Assembly: GCA_003134995.1 (NCBI GenBank)
Contig: PLDC01000029.1
Coordinates: 62,001 to 126,000 of the forward strand
DNA length: 64,000 nucleotides
Direction: 5' to 3'
From: Acidobacteriaceae bacterium
Lineage (GTDB): Bacteria; Acidobacteriota; Terriglobia; Terriglobales; Acidobacteriaceae
Numbering within the stretch: the stretch's first letter is position 1; each line of letters opens with the position of its first letter. Shown piece by piece: positions 32,620-39,039 of the stretch. The notes under the pieces were generated by a model. That model searched no databases, had not been told where the DNA came from, and saw only the letters and a program-made list of their open reading frames with translations. Made by a program: the position numbers and the translations under genes.

Positions 32620-32862
32620 ATGCCTGAAACTTCTCCTAACGTAAGTTTGCTCATCGAGCAGATTGCAAAGTGGATCGTAGATGAGCCCGACCAGGTTTTC
32701 GTCGAGCATCTCGATGACGACGTAATCGAACTCGAAGTTGCCGAAGGAGACGTAGGCAAAGTGATAGGGCGGCAGGGTCGCAACGTCCGAGCCCTGCGCA
32801 CGCTTCTAAGCGCCGCCGGAGTGCGGGCGCGCAAGCGTTACACGCTGGACGTCATCGACTAG
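32620..32862 (+). CDS. khpA: KH-domain RNA-binding protein KhpA
   Basis: An 80-residue type-II KH domain. The GxxG loop is in VGKVIGRQGRNVRALRTLLS, preceded by DEPDQVFVEHLDDDVIELEV. KhpA binds diverse RNAs, often with KhpB. Its position eight bases after rpsP is the standard one in many phyla. Confidence 0.93.
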   Translation: MPETSPNVSLLIEQIAKWIVDEPDQVFVEHLDDDVIELEVAEGDVGKVIGRQGRNVRALRTLLSAAGVRARKRYTLDVID

Positions 32863-32913
32863 AAGCGGCAGAAATGGTTTGAACGCGATCGGCGTTAGTC
32901 GCACCGCCGCCAT

Positions 32914-33633
32914 GTGGGAATTGTTTTGAAAGGGCGCGGCATTAAGCCGCGCCGCTGTCGGGGCACTAGGATTTGGGCTTCAGCCCCCGAGGGAGATGCG
33001 CCTCCCTTCGCGAAGAAATGCCGGGAGAAACGGACCATTCGCGATCCTGAAACAAGCGGCGATTTCATTACCTTGGCCCGCGTGGTGAAAACGCAGGGCC
33101 GCCGCGGCGAAGTTGCGAGCGAGATTCTCAGCGATGTGCCCGGCCGGTTCGCTGTAGGAATGAAATTGCTGGCGCTGCCGAAGGAATCGAGTCGCTGGCG
33201 CGATCTGAAAGTAGAAGATCTCTGGCCGCACAAAGGTCTTCTGGTGCTCAAGTTCGCCGGAGTAGATTCGATCTCCGACGCGGAAGCACTGGTAGGATGC
33301 GAACTACAAGTGCCAAGCATCCAGCGTTCAGAACTAGAGCCGGGCTGGAATTACGTTAGCGATCTGGTGGGTTGTACGGTATTCGACCACAACCGCGAGA
33401 TCGGCCGTATCGAAGATATTAAGTTCGGAGCAGGCGAAGCGCCGCTGTTAATTGTGTGGGATGGAGCGAGGCGAGTAGAAATTCCATTCGCCGAAGCGTA
33501 TCTAGAAAGCGCAGACGTGAAAGCAAAGCAGCTAAGAATGAAGTTGCCCGAAGGCCTGCTAGAAGTAAACGCCCCGATAACGGAAGAAGAGAAACAAGAG
33601 CAGGCAAAACCGGAAAGAAAGAAAAAGCGTTGA
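32914..33633 (+). CDS. rimM: Ribosome maturation factor RimM
   Basis: RimM binds S19 and the 30S head during maturation. The family domain begins at about residue 52 (FITLARVVKTQGRRGEVASE) and runs through FAVGMKLLALP, LEPGWNYVSDLVGCTVFD and the PRC barrel (LLIVWDGARRVEIPFAEAYL). A charged tail follows (EEKQEQAKPERKKKR). The first 50 residues are coded by a run of REP-like hairpins (32933-33015) and look unlike any RimM. No ATG lies between them and the domain; GTG at 32914 is the only upstream start noted, and TTG at 33072 would cut into the first strand. The true start is therefore open. Confidence 0.88.
   Translation: MGIVLKGRGIKPRRCRGTRIWASAPEGDAPPFAKKCREKRTIRDPETSGDFITLARVVKTQGRRGEVASEILSDVPGRFAVGMKLLALPKESSRWRDLKVEDLWPHKGLLVLKFAGVDSISDAEALVGCELQVPSIQRSELEPGWNYVSDLVGCTVFDHNREIGRIEDIKFGAGEAPLLIVWDGARRVEIPFAEAYLESADVKAKQLRMKLPEGLLEVNAPITEEEKQEQAKPERKKKR
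32933..33015. repeat. REP-like hairpin run at the start of rimM
   Basis: Four consecutive palindromes: GGCGCGGC/GCCGCGCC (32933-32953, loop ATTAA), GGGCT/AGCCC (32975-32986), GGGAG/CTCCC (32991-33006) and CTTCGCGAAG (33006-33015). The first two resemble the elements at 41855 and 49153. Confidence 0.7.
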
Positions 33634-33661
33634 CAAGAAATGATCCGAAGCAAAGCTTCTC

Positions 33662-33675
33662 TGAGAACTGAGAAC
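33662..33675 (+). repeat. Short tandem repeat before trmD
   Basis: TGAGAAC is repeated twice in tandem, followed by the partial copy TGAA, in the gap between rimM and trmD. Confidence 0.5.
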
Positions 33676-33686
33676 TGAATTCCGCG

Positions 33687-34493
33687 ATGAAGGCCGACCT
33701 AGTAACGATTTTTCCGGACTTCTTTCGCGGACCGATCGATTACGGCATCACCCGCCGCGCTCAGGAATTGGGGCTGGCGGAAATTCAAGTCCACGATCTG
33801 CGGGCTTTTACTCACGATCGTCACCGCACCGTGGACGACCGGCCATTCGGCGGCGGCGAAGGCATGGTGCTGAAGCCGGAACCGCTGTTTGAATGTTTGG
33901 AATCGATGGGCCTCGCGTCGCGGGAAGATCGCGTCGCAGGACGCGAGAAGCAGTCGGTAATCCTGCTCTCGGCGCAGGGACAAAGGTTTACGCAGAAAGT
34001 TGCAGCGGAGTTGGCATTGCTCGACCGCATCGTTTTAGTCTGTGGGCGGTATGAAGGAGTCGACGAACGCGTGGCAGACTTTCTCGCCGACCGGGAAATT
34101 TCTATCGGCGACTATGTTTTGAGTGGCGGCGAGATTGCAGCCGGAGTAATCGTAGAAGCTGTCATGCGCTTGCTTCCGGGTGCGGTTGGGAACGAAGCAT
34201 CAACCCAACAAGAATCTTTCACGATTGAGGCGAAGGCGAAAAGCACGAGCGGTGCGGATTCGACCTGCGGGTCGAATGGATTGCTCGATTATCCGCACTA
34301 CACGCGGCCCGCAGAGTTTCGCGGGATGGCAGTGCCGGAAGCGTTGATGTCCGGTAACCACGAAGAGATTCGCAAGTGGCGACGCCAGCGCGCGCTGGAG
34401 AAGACGTTCCGCAACCGTCCGGATTTACTCGAGGGCGCGACGCTGAGCGAGGAAGATAATAAATTTCTAGCTGCGATTAAAAATCGCAGCTGA
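33687..34493 (+). CDS. trmD: tRNA (guanine-N1-)-methyltransferase TrmD
   Basis: A 268-residue SPOUT methyltransferase making m1G37 in tRNAs and so preventing frameshifts. The start KADLVTIFPDFFRGPIDYGI, the knotted SAM site LVCGRYEGVDERV and SIGDYVLSGGEIAAGVIVEA are clear, as is HYTRPAEFRGMAVPEALMSG. Between ESF and LLDYPHYTRP the interdomain linker is about 20 residues longer than in the best-known TrmDs (TIEAKAKSTSGADSTCGS). It is in the conserved ribosomal cluster. Confidence 0.95.
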   Translation: MKADLVTIFPDFFRGPIDYGITRRAQELGLAEIQVHDLRAFTHDRHRTVDDRPFGGGEGMVLKPEPLFECLESMGLASREDRVAGREKQSVILLSAQGQRFTQKVAAELALLDRIVLVCGRYEGVDERVADFLADREISIGDYVLSGGEIAAGVIVEAVMRLLPGAVGNEASTQQESFTIEAKAKSTSGADSTCGSNGLLDYPHYTRPAEFRGMAVPEALMSGNHEEIRKWRRQRALEKTFRNRPDLLEGATLSEEDNKFLAAIKNRS

Positions 34494-34571
34494 GTTTCAC
34501 AATCGGATTTCACGAAACAGGTTTCACAAAACACGAGATCAGGATTTCAGAATTCAGAAGGACTAAAAATC

Positions 34572-34925
34572 ATGTCGAACTTAATCATCGAAAGACTGCT
34601 GGCAAAAACTCAGCGCACTGACATTCCCGCCTTTCACCCGGGCGACACCGTTCGCGTTCACGTAAAGATCAAAGAAGGCGACAAGGAGCGCTTGCAGGCA
34701 TTTGAAGGCGTGGTCATCAAGCGCGACAACGGCCCGCAGGCCAGCTTCACCGTGCGCAAGATCAGCTTTGGACAGGGCGTAGAGCGCATTTTTCCCATCC
34801 ACTCCAAAGTGATCGACAAAGTCGATCTCCTGCGATCATCCAAAGTTCGCCGCGCCAAGCTGTATTATCTGCGCGGACTCAAGGGCAAAGCGGCTCGCCT
34901 GCGCGACGTCGAGCGGCCGAGCTAA
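34572..34925 (+). CDS. rplS: 50S ribosomal protein L19
   Basis: A 117-residue L19 at the 30S-50S interface. [40 protein letters not shown] and [14 protein letters not shown] are diagnostic. It closes the rpsP-trmD-rplS cluster. The gap from trmD (34494-34571) contains repeated TTTCAC words. Confidence 0.97.
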   Translation: MSNLIIERLLAKTQRTDIPAFHPGDTVRVHVKIKEGDKERLQAFEGVVIKRDNGPQASFTVRKISFGQGVERIFPIHSKVIDKVDLLRSSKVRRAKLYYLRGLKGKAARLRDVERPS

Positions 34926-35026
34926 GCATTATTGTCGGTGCTTGTCGCTGGAACCAATTGTTGCATCGCGCGCGTGCTCGGATTGCCCGGTGCGATGCGG
35001 CTCAAGCAATCTCTGGTTCACGATCG

Positions 35027-35821
35027 CTAAACAATATGTTCGGTGATCACTTCGAGATCGGCAAAGTCTTCGCTGCGCGGTTTTTTCAAGCGCGTCAGAA
35101 CATAATCGAGCAGAGGACGATCGCCTTGCCGAATCTCCTGAAACTCCACGCCCATCGCGCTTCCCGCGGTGTATCTCACATGCCCGCGCAGCGCGATGCT
35201 GACATCGCACATATTCAAAATCAGCCGTAAGCCAGTTCCAGCCGCCAGCGCCTCGCTGCCACTGATGAGGCAGCCGTGTTCGGAAAGCTGTTCCAAACGG
35301 CCTTCGCCGCGCGAACGTCCGCCGATTTCTGCCAGATCTGCCTCACCTTCTACCTGAAACCGCGGTCCTCTTCGCCGGTTCTGTTCGCCTTTGCGAGAGC
35401 CATTCGTCGGGCGAGTTCGATTCGGTCCAGATGCGCTGACCGGAAGATATTGCTCCTCCATTTGCCGCAGCTCTTGTTCCCACGGAGTCTTGTTGCCCTC
35501 AATACATTCCACCGTGAACTGCCCTTGCAGCGCCGAGTCTGGATCGGCAGTCCAAACTACGCGGCACAACGATTTGCTGCGTCCGCGTTCGATGGTGATC
35601 AAATCTCCTACCTGCACATCGCGCGCGCTACGCAGCCGCGCGCCGCGCGGATGAATGTCGTAGGTACACGCAAATTCCATTCCGCCGCGTTCACCGTTCT
35701 GCATGTGAATCAGGCGAACCGGAAGCGCGAGATGGATTAACTTCTCGATTCGTCCGGCAATTTGCGGTCTGACATCTGCCGTCGACGCACTTTGCTGGGG
35801 CTGCATTTCTTCAGCGATCAC
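35027..35821 (-). CDS. PilZ-domain protein
   Basis: A 264-residue protein with two PilZ-like segments. The N-terminal one (about 40-120) begins FACTYDIHPRGARLRSARDV and ends KSLCRVVWTADPDSALQGQF. The C-terminal one (about 148-245) has RRRGPRFQVEGEADLAEIGG, the RxxxR-type motif seen in c-di-GMP binders, and LEQLSEHGCLISGSEALAAG. It is likely a c-di-GMP effector. The GTG start is supported by GAGGAG six bases ahead. It is inserted on the opposite strand between rplS and rnhB. Confidence 0.82.
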   Translation of the reverse strand: MIAEEMQPQQSASTADVRPQIAGRIEKLIHLALPVRLIHMQNGERGGMEFACTYDIHPRGARLRSARDVQVGDLITIERGRSKSLCRVVWTADPDSALQGQFTVECIEGNKTPWEQELRQMEEQYLPVSASGPNRTRPTNGSRKGEQNRRRGPRFQVEGEADLAEIGGRSRGEGRLEQLSEHGCLISGSEALAAGTGLRLILNMCDVSIALRGHVRYTAGSAMGVEFQEIRQGDRPLLDYVLTRLKKPRSEDFADLEVITEHIV

Positions 35822-35856
35822 AACTGCTCCTCATGAAACTGCTTCTTACCAACGTC

Positions 35857-35890
35857 AACATAGCAGTACATGTCCTAACGGACAATGTAC
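35857..35890 (-). promoter_or_regulatory. Promoter and overlapping operator of the PilZ gene
   Basis: On the minus strand TTGTCC (35880-35885) and TATGTT (35857-35862) are 17 bases apart. The near-perfect inverted repeat GTACA-TGTCC-TAAC-GGACA-A-TGTAC (35866-35890) covers the -35 box and spacer, so a repressor bound there would block transcription. Confidence 0.4.
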
Positions 35891-36049
35891 GTTCGTAATC
35901 GGAGTAATGGTTACCGAGCGTCGTTACTTTGCGGCAAACGATGAGCCTGAAAGGCTTATGCGAGCGTGGTGAATTCTGGCTGTGGATTTTTCTCGCTTGC
36001 GGAAGTGGCTTCTTGCAGGTAAAGATGGTCGAACACACTTTCGATTTCA

Positions 36050-36778
36050 ATGTCGAGCACTGCGAAGGTTTCGCCCAAGTTCGAACTCTCTCCGTCGGCA
36101 GCGAAACTGCGCTTGCTGAAAAAGCTGCGCTGCACGCTGCGTTACGAAAAAAACGCCTGGGCGAGCGGCGCTGTGCTGGTCGCCGGCGTGGATGAAGTTG
36201 GCCGCGGATCGCTGTTCGGGCCCGTGGTGGCAGCGGCTGTGATACTTGAGCGCGGGTATCGCGTTCGCGGACTGCGCGATTCCAAGCTGCTGTTGCCGGA
36301 ACGGCGCGAACTGCTTGCTCCGCGCATTCGCGAACATGCTGTTGCCTGGGCGGTTGCGGCCGTTGATGCGGCGCGCATTGACCAGATCAACATCTACCAG
36401 GCTTCGCGACTGGCTATGCGCGAAGCTGTTATGCGGCTTGCGCCTGCCGCCGATCATCTCTTGATCGACGCTGTGCGGCTTGACTGCGAAGTGCCGCAGA
36501 AAGCCATTATTCATGGCGACGCGCTTTCTGCGTCGATTGCGGCGGCTTCGATTCTGGCCAAAGTTGAGCGCGACCGCATGATGTGCGAATGGGATGCGGT
36601 CTTTCCCGAATACGGCCTGGCATCGCATAAGGGTTACAGCACGCCACAACATTTGGCTGCTTTAGAGAAATACGGTCCGACGCCGCTGCATCGTCAGTCG
36701 TTCGCTCCGGTGTGGAGCAGTCCGGTTGAGCAGGACGTGTTCGAGTTTGACTCGCCTATAGAGCTTCCAGGCGCTTAG
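36050..36778 (+). CDS. rnhB: Ribonuclease HII
   Basis: A 242-residue RNase HII that removes ribonucleotides and RNA primers from DNA. The catalytic acids are in VAGVDEVGRGSLFGPVVAAA (DEVGRG), LRDSKLLLPERRE and LLIDAVRLDCEVPQKAIIHG, with DALSASIAAASILAKVERDR and the C-terminal substrate motif LASHKGYSTPQHLAALEKYG. The first 40 residues are an extra N-terminal stretch. rnhB commonly follows rplS; here the PilZ gene interrupts. Confidence 0.96.
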   Translation: MSSTAKVSPKFELSPSAAKLRLLKKLRCTLRYEKNAWASGAVLVAGVDEVGRGSLFGPVVAAAVILERGYRVRGLRDSKLLLPERRELLAPRIREHAVAWAVAAVDAARIDQINIYQASRLAMREAVMRLAPAADHLLIDAVRLDCEVPQKAIIHGDALSASIAAASILAKVERDRMMCEWDAVFPEYGLASHKGYSTPQHLAALEKYGPTPLHRQSFAPVWSSPVEQDVFEFDSPIELPGA

Positions 36779-36876
36779 CGCGAGCGCAAAGTTCGCACGG
36801 AGTTCCTCTTCGCTCTCTTTCTTTCTTTCATTCTTTCCAGCGCCAAAAAATTGAACCCTGATAGTCATCGGCTGCC

Positions 36877-37019
36877 GGTTACCTTCGTGGATGGTAATAG
36901 CCCCGATGAGCCATTTACCAAACTGCGGGCTCGGTTTAGTCTCCTAATTGAGCAGCACTTGGGGGAGGGCTGATCAACTTACGTCCCACGACTCTAACGA
37001 GTCTGGGGCGTTTTGTTTT
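36877..37019 (+). ncRNA. Structured RNA-like element, copy 2
   Basis: This is the plus-strand counterpart of 1-158. Shared blocks in order are GGTTACC (36877), GCCATTTACCA (36910) within a small hairpin GAGCC/GGCTC (36908-36932), and the 86-nt core 36934-37019. The core opens GTTTAGTCTCCTAATTGAGC, includes a G-rich stretch CTTGGGGGAGGG, and ends with the terminator stem ACGTCCCA...TGGGGCGT plus TTTTGTTTT. The four-base loop reads TAAC here and GAAT in copy 1, while both stems are unchanged. No peptide of useful length is encoded. CTCCT could pair with ribosome-binding sites of target mRNAs, or with the G-rich stretch of the element itself. A transcribed small RNA is the favoured reading. Confidence 0.6.
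36984..37019 (+). terminator. Terminator hairpin of RNA-like element copy 2
   Basis: A stem of eight pairs (one G-U), one bulged C, then five pairs around TAAC, followed by TTTTGTTTT. It could also serve as terminator for rnhB, about 205 bases upstream. Confidence 0.75.
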
Positions 37020-37097
37020 GGGCGCTAATATTTATTGCGCGATTTATTTACATCGGGGTATCTGATCGATCTGTTTCGTCAGGGATGCTCCCGGTCT

Positions 37098-37116
37098 GTA
37101 CCCACCCTTTGGGTAC
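37098..37116. repeat. Inverted repeat in the long gap before the FG-GAP gene
   Basis: GTACCCA and TGGGTAC form a perfect 7-bp inverted repeat around CCCTT, followed by a C-rich run. The surrounding gap (37020-37476) is gene-free, AT-richer than the neighbours at 37021-37070 and 37180-37210, and carries one more imperfect hairpin at about 37230-37260. No gene or transposase remnant was recognised. Confidence 0.4.
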
Positions 37117-37430
37117 CCCTCCCCACCCCCCTCGATATCTGGAATCATCGAGTTAGACATGTTTTGGCCCGCAAAATCTAGGGCCTAAAGAACTTAGATA
37201 CTAAAATATAGACAGCAAAGGACTTAATGGCGGGACGGCTGGGCGTTTGCCCGACTGTCACGGCCTCCATCATGATTGCGCAAGTTCGATGTGCGGCGCA
37301 AGGTCAGATGTCACAATGGGGCTGTGGAAATCTTTGTGAGTTTAGATCCCGCAGTCTGGGGTGAGCGCGCAATTTCTTTCACGATTCCGCAGGCGGGCGA
37401 TGCGGGATTATGATGGGCGGTGTTTTCCAT

Positions 37431-37471
37431 CCGGAGGGTAGGACCTTACCTTCGGGCCGAACCCTCGGAGG
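37431..37471 (+). promoter_or_regulatory. Leader hairpin next to the FG-GAP ribosome-binding site
   Basis: CCGGAGGGT (37431-37439) can pair with ACCCTCGG (37461-37468), which runs into the GGAGG ribosome-binding site at 37467-37471. Folding would partly hide the site. Confidence 0.35.
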
Positions 37472-37476
37472 TAGTT

Positions 37477-38967
37477 GTGAATAGCCAGCGGTATGGTTTG
37501 TTCAACTTTATTTGCCGCATTCTCAAGTCGATTGTCGCATTGACAGCATTAACAGCCAGCCTGCTGGTCGGTGCTTTTGGCCAGAATAATCCGGTGCCGC
37601 AGGTTGTAGGGCCGCCGCATCCGCAGGCGGTAGCGCCGGGCGGCGCAGATTTCACACTGAAAGTTTATGGCGCAAACTTTGTCCCGGGTGCGGTGGTGAA
37701 TTGGAACCGCCTGCCAAGGGCCACGACCTATATTTCAGGCCACGAAGTGGACGCCACGATTCTCGCTAGCGACATTGTTAGTAACACCGCGGGCTACATT
37801 ACAGTGACGAATCCGCCGCCCGGTGGAGGGCTTTCCAGCGCGAGTTGGAGCCTTGTGGAAGTGCATGACCCTACTGCGACGATCGTTCCCGGTGAGCCGA
37901 CCCGGAATTTACTCGGGGGCACCGAAGACCACGTTCTCCTTATAGCTGACTTCACCAATGACGGCATACTGGACCTCGCAACGGGCTCCGGTACGATTCG
38001 TTTGGAACTCGGCAACGGCGATGGAACTTTCAATTTCGTCTCAAACATGACTTATTCCGCCCTGTCGCCATTTGGGGACGACAGCATGGCCTACGGCGAC
38101 TTCAACGGTGACGGTAATGTGGATTTGGCCTACGCTGCTGGTTGGGGCAGCCGAAACAACTCCGTATTCGGAATGGCAGTGAACTTCGGCGACGGTAAAG
38201 GCACGTTCGTCCCCGGTTGGCAGTATAGGGAGAGCGGTGAGGCCGGTTCCATCGGTGTTGTAGTTGCGGGCGACCTGAACCGCGACGGCAGTTTAGACCT
38301 AGTGGCGCAGGGGCCACCTGCATTGGCGATCTTCTTAGGCAACGGGGACGGCAGCTTCGCGGAGTCAGTGACGTATCCGAACGACCTGGGAGGAGAAACT
38401 CTGCTCGCTGATTTCAACGGCGACGGCATTCTGGATCTGCTGATACAGCAACAGCGAGCTTCCACATTCGTCAATCCGATCACCATAGCCTTTGGCAACG
38501 GCGATGGCACTTTTAAGACTCCGGTAACCATAGCAACGCCTAGCGCAGGGTGCGGTTTTGGGCCAAACGTTCTGGTAACCGATTTCAATGGAGATGGCAA
38601 TTTGGACATTGCCTTTTGTACGGCGACCAGCATCGGGGTACAGATAGGCAATGGGGATGGTACGTTCCAGAAGCCAACCTATTACGACGTGAGTTCGCCT
38701 GATTACGGGTTCAGCTTTGCGGTAGGTGATTTTAATTCCGATGGGCATACCGACCTGCTTGTCTCCGCCTTTGACCAGGGTTTTCTGGAAATCCTGCTGG
38801 GAAATGGCGACGGGACGTTTCAGCCCAGATCGCAGGTCAAGCTACCCGGCCCTCCGCGCCAAAGTGGTGAAGAGGGTATCGGGACGGGCGATTTTAACTC
38901 GGACGGCCTGTTGGACTTTGTGTTTCAGTTAGACGCTACCGGCTACGGAGTGTATCTCCAGCAGTAG
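37477..38967 (+). CDS. Secreted FG-GAP/VCBS beta-propeller protein with IPT domain
   Basis: A 496-residue exported protein. A signal peptide or membrane anchor lies at about 10-35 (LKSIVALTALTASLLVGAFG), then an IPT/TIG-like domain (PHPQAVAPGGADFTLKVYGA). The rest is an integrin-alpha-like propeller with seven calcium-binding loops of the form DxNxDGxxD (DFTNDGILDLA, DFNGDGNVDLAYA, DLNRDGSLDLV, DFNGDGILDLL, DFNGDGNLDIAF, DFNSDGHTDLLV, DFNSDGLLDFVF) and recurring GNGDGTF. It is likely a surface adhesion or matrix protein. The GTG at 37477 is chosen for GGAGG six bases ahead; the frame is open to 37420. Confidence 0.85.
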   Translation: MNSQRYGLFNFICRILKSIVALTALTASLLVGAFGQNNPVPQVVGPPHPQAVAPGGADFTLKVYGANFVPGAVVNWNRLPRATTYISGHEVDATILASDIVSNTAGYITVTNPPPGGGLSSASWSLVEVHDPTATIVPGEPTRNLLGGTEDHVLLIADFTNDGILDLATGSGTIRLELGNGDGTFNFVSNMTYSALSPFGDDSMAYGDFNGDGNVDLAYAAGWGSRNNSVFGMAVNFGDGKGTFVPGWQYRESGEAGSIGVVVAGDLNRDGSLDLVAQGPPALAIFLGNGDGSFAESVTYPNDLGGETLLADFNGDGILDLLIQQQRASTFVNPITIAFGNGDGTFKTPVTIATPSAGCGFGPNVLVTDFNGDGNLDIAFCTATSIGVQIGNGDGTFQKPTYYDVSSPDYGFSFAVGDFNSDGHTDLLVSAFDQGFLEILLGNGDGTFQPRSQVKLPGPPRQSGEEGIGTGDFNSDGLLDFVFQLDATGYGVYLQQ

Positions 38968-38969
38968 TA

Positions 38970-39001
38970 AAGGCGGCAGGCTGTTCGGCGCACGCCGCCT
39001 T
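38970..39001 (+). terminator. Weak terminator-like hairpin after the FG-GAP gene
   Basis: AAGGCGGC and GCCGCCTT form a perfect 8-bp stem with a 16-base loop two bases after the stop codon. No T-run follows, so termination would be inefficient or Rho-assisted. Confidence 0.4.
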
Positions 39002-39039
39002 CATTCCCGGTTTGACCCTCTGCCTCGCATTCCTTACAC

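Noticed and set aside
35811-36050. 79-codon frame between the PilZ and rnhB genes
   Set aside because: Overlaps the PilZ start and operator; composition is not coding-like and no ribosome-binding site is seen.
1-37019. Inverted repeats at both ends of a 37-kb span as ends of a composite transposon
   Set aside because: The span contains housekeeping genes (glmS, purS, rpsP, trmD, rplS, rnhB) and no transposase, and the repeats end in terminators rather than transposon-type termini.
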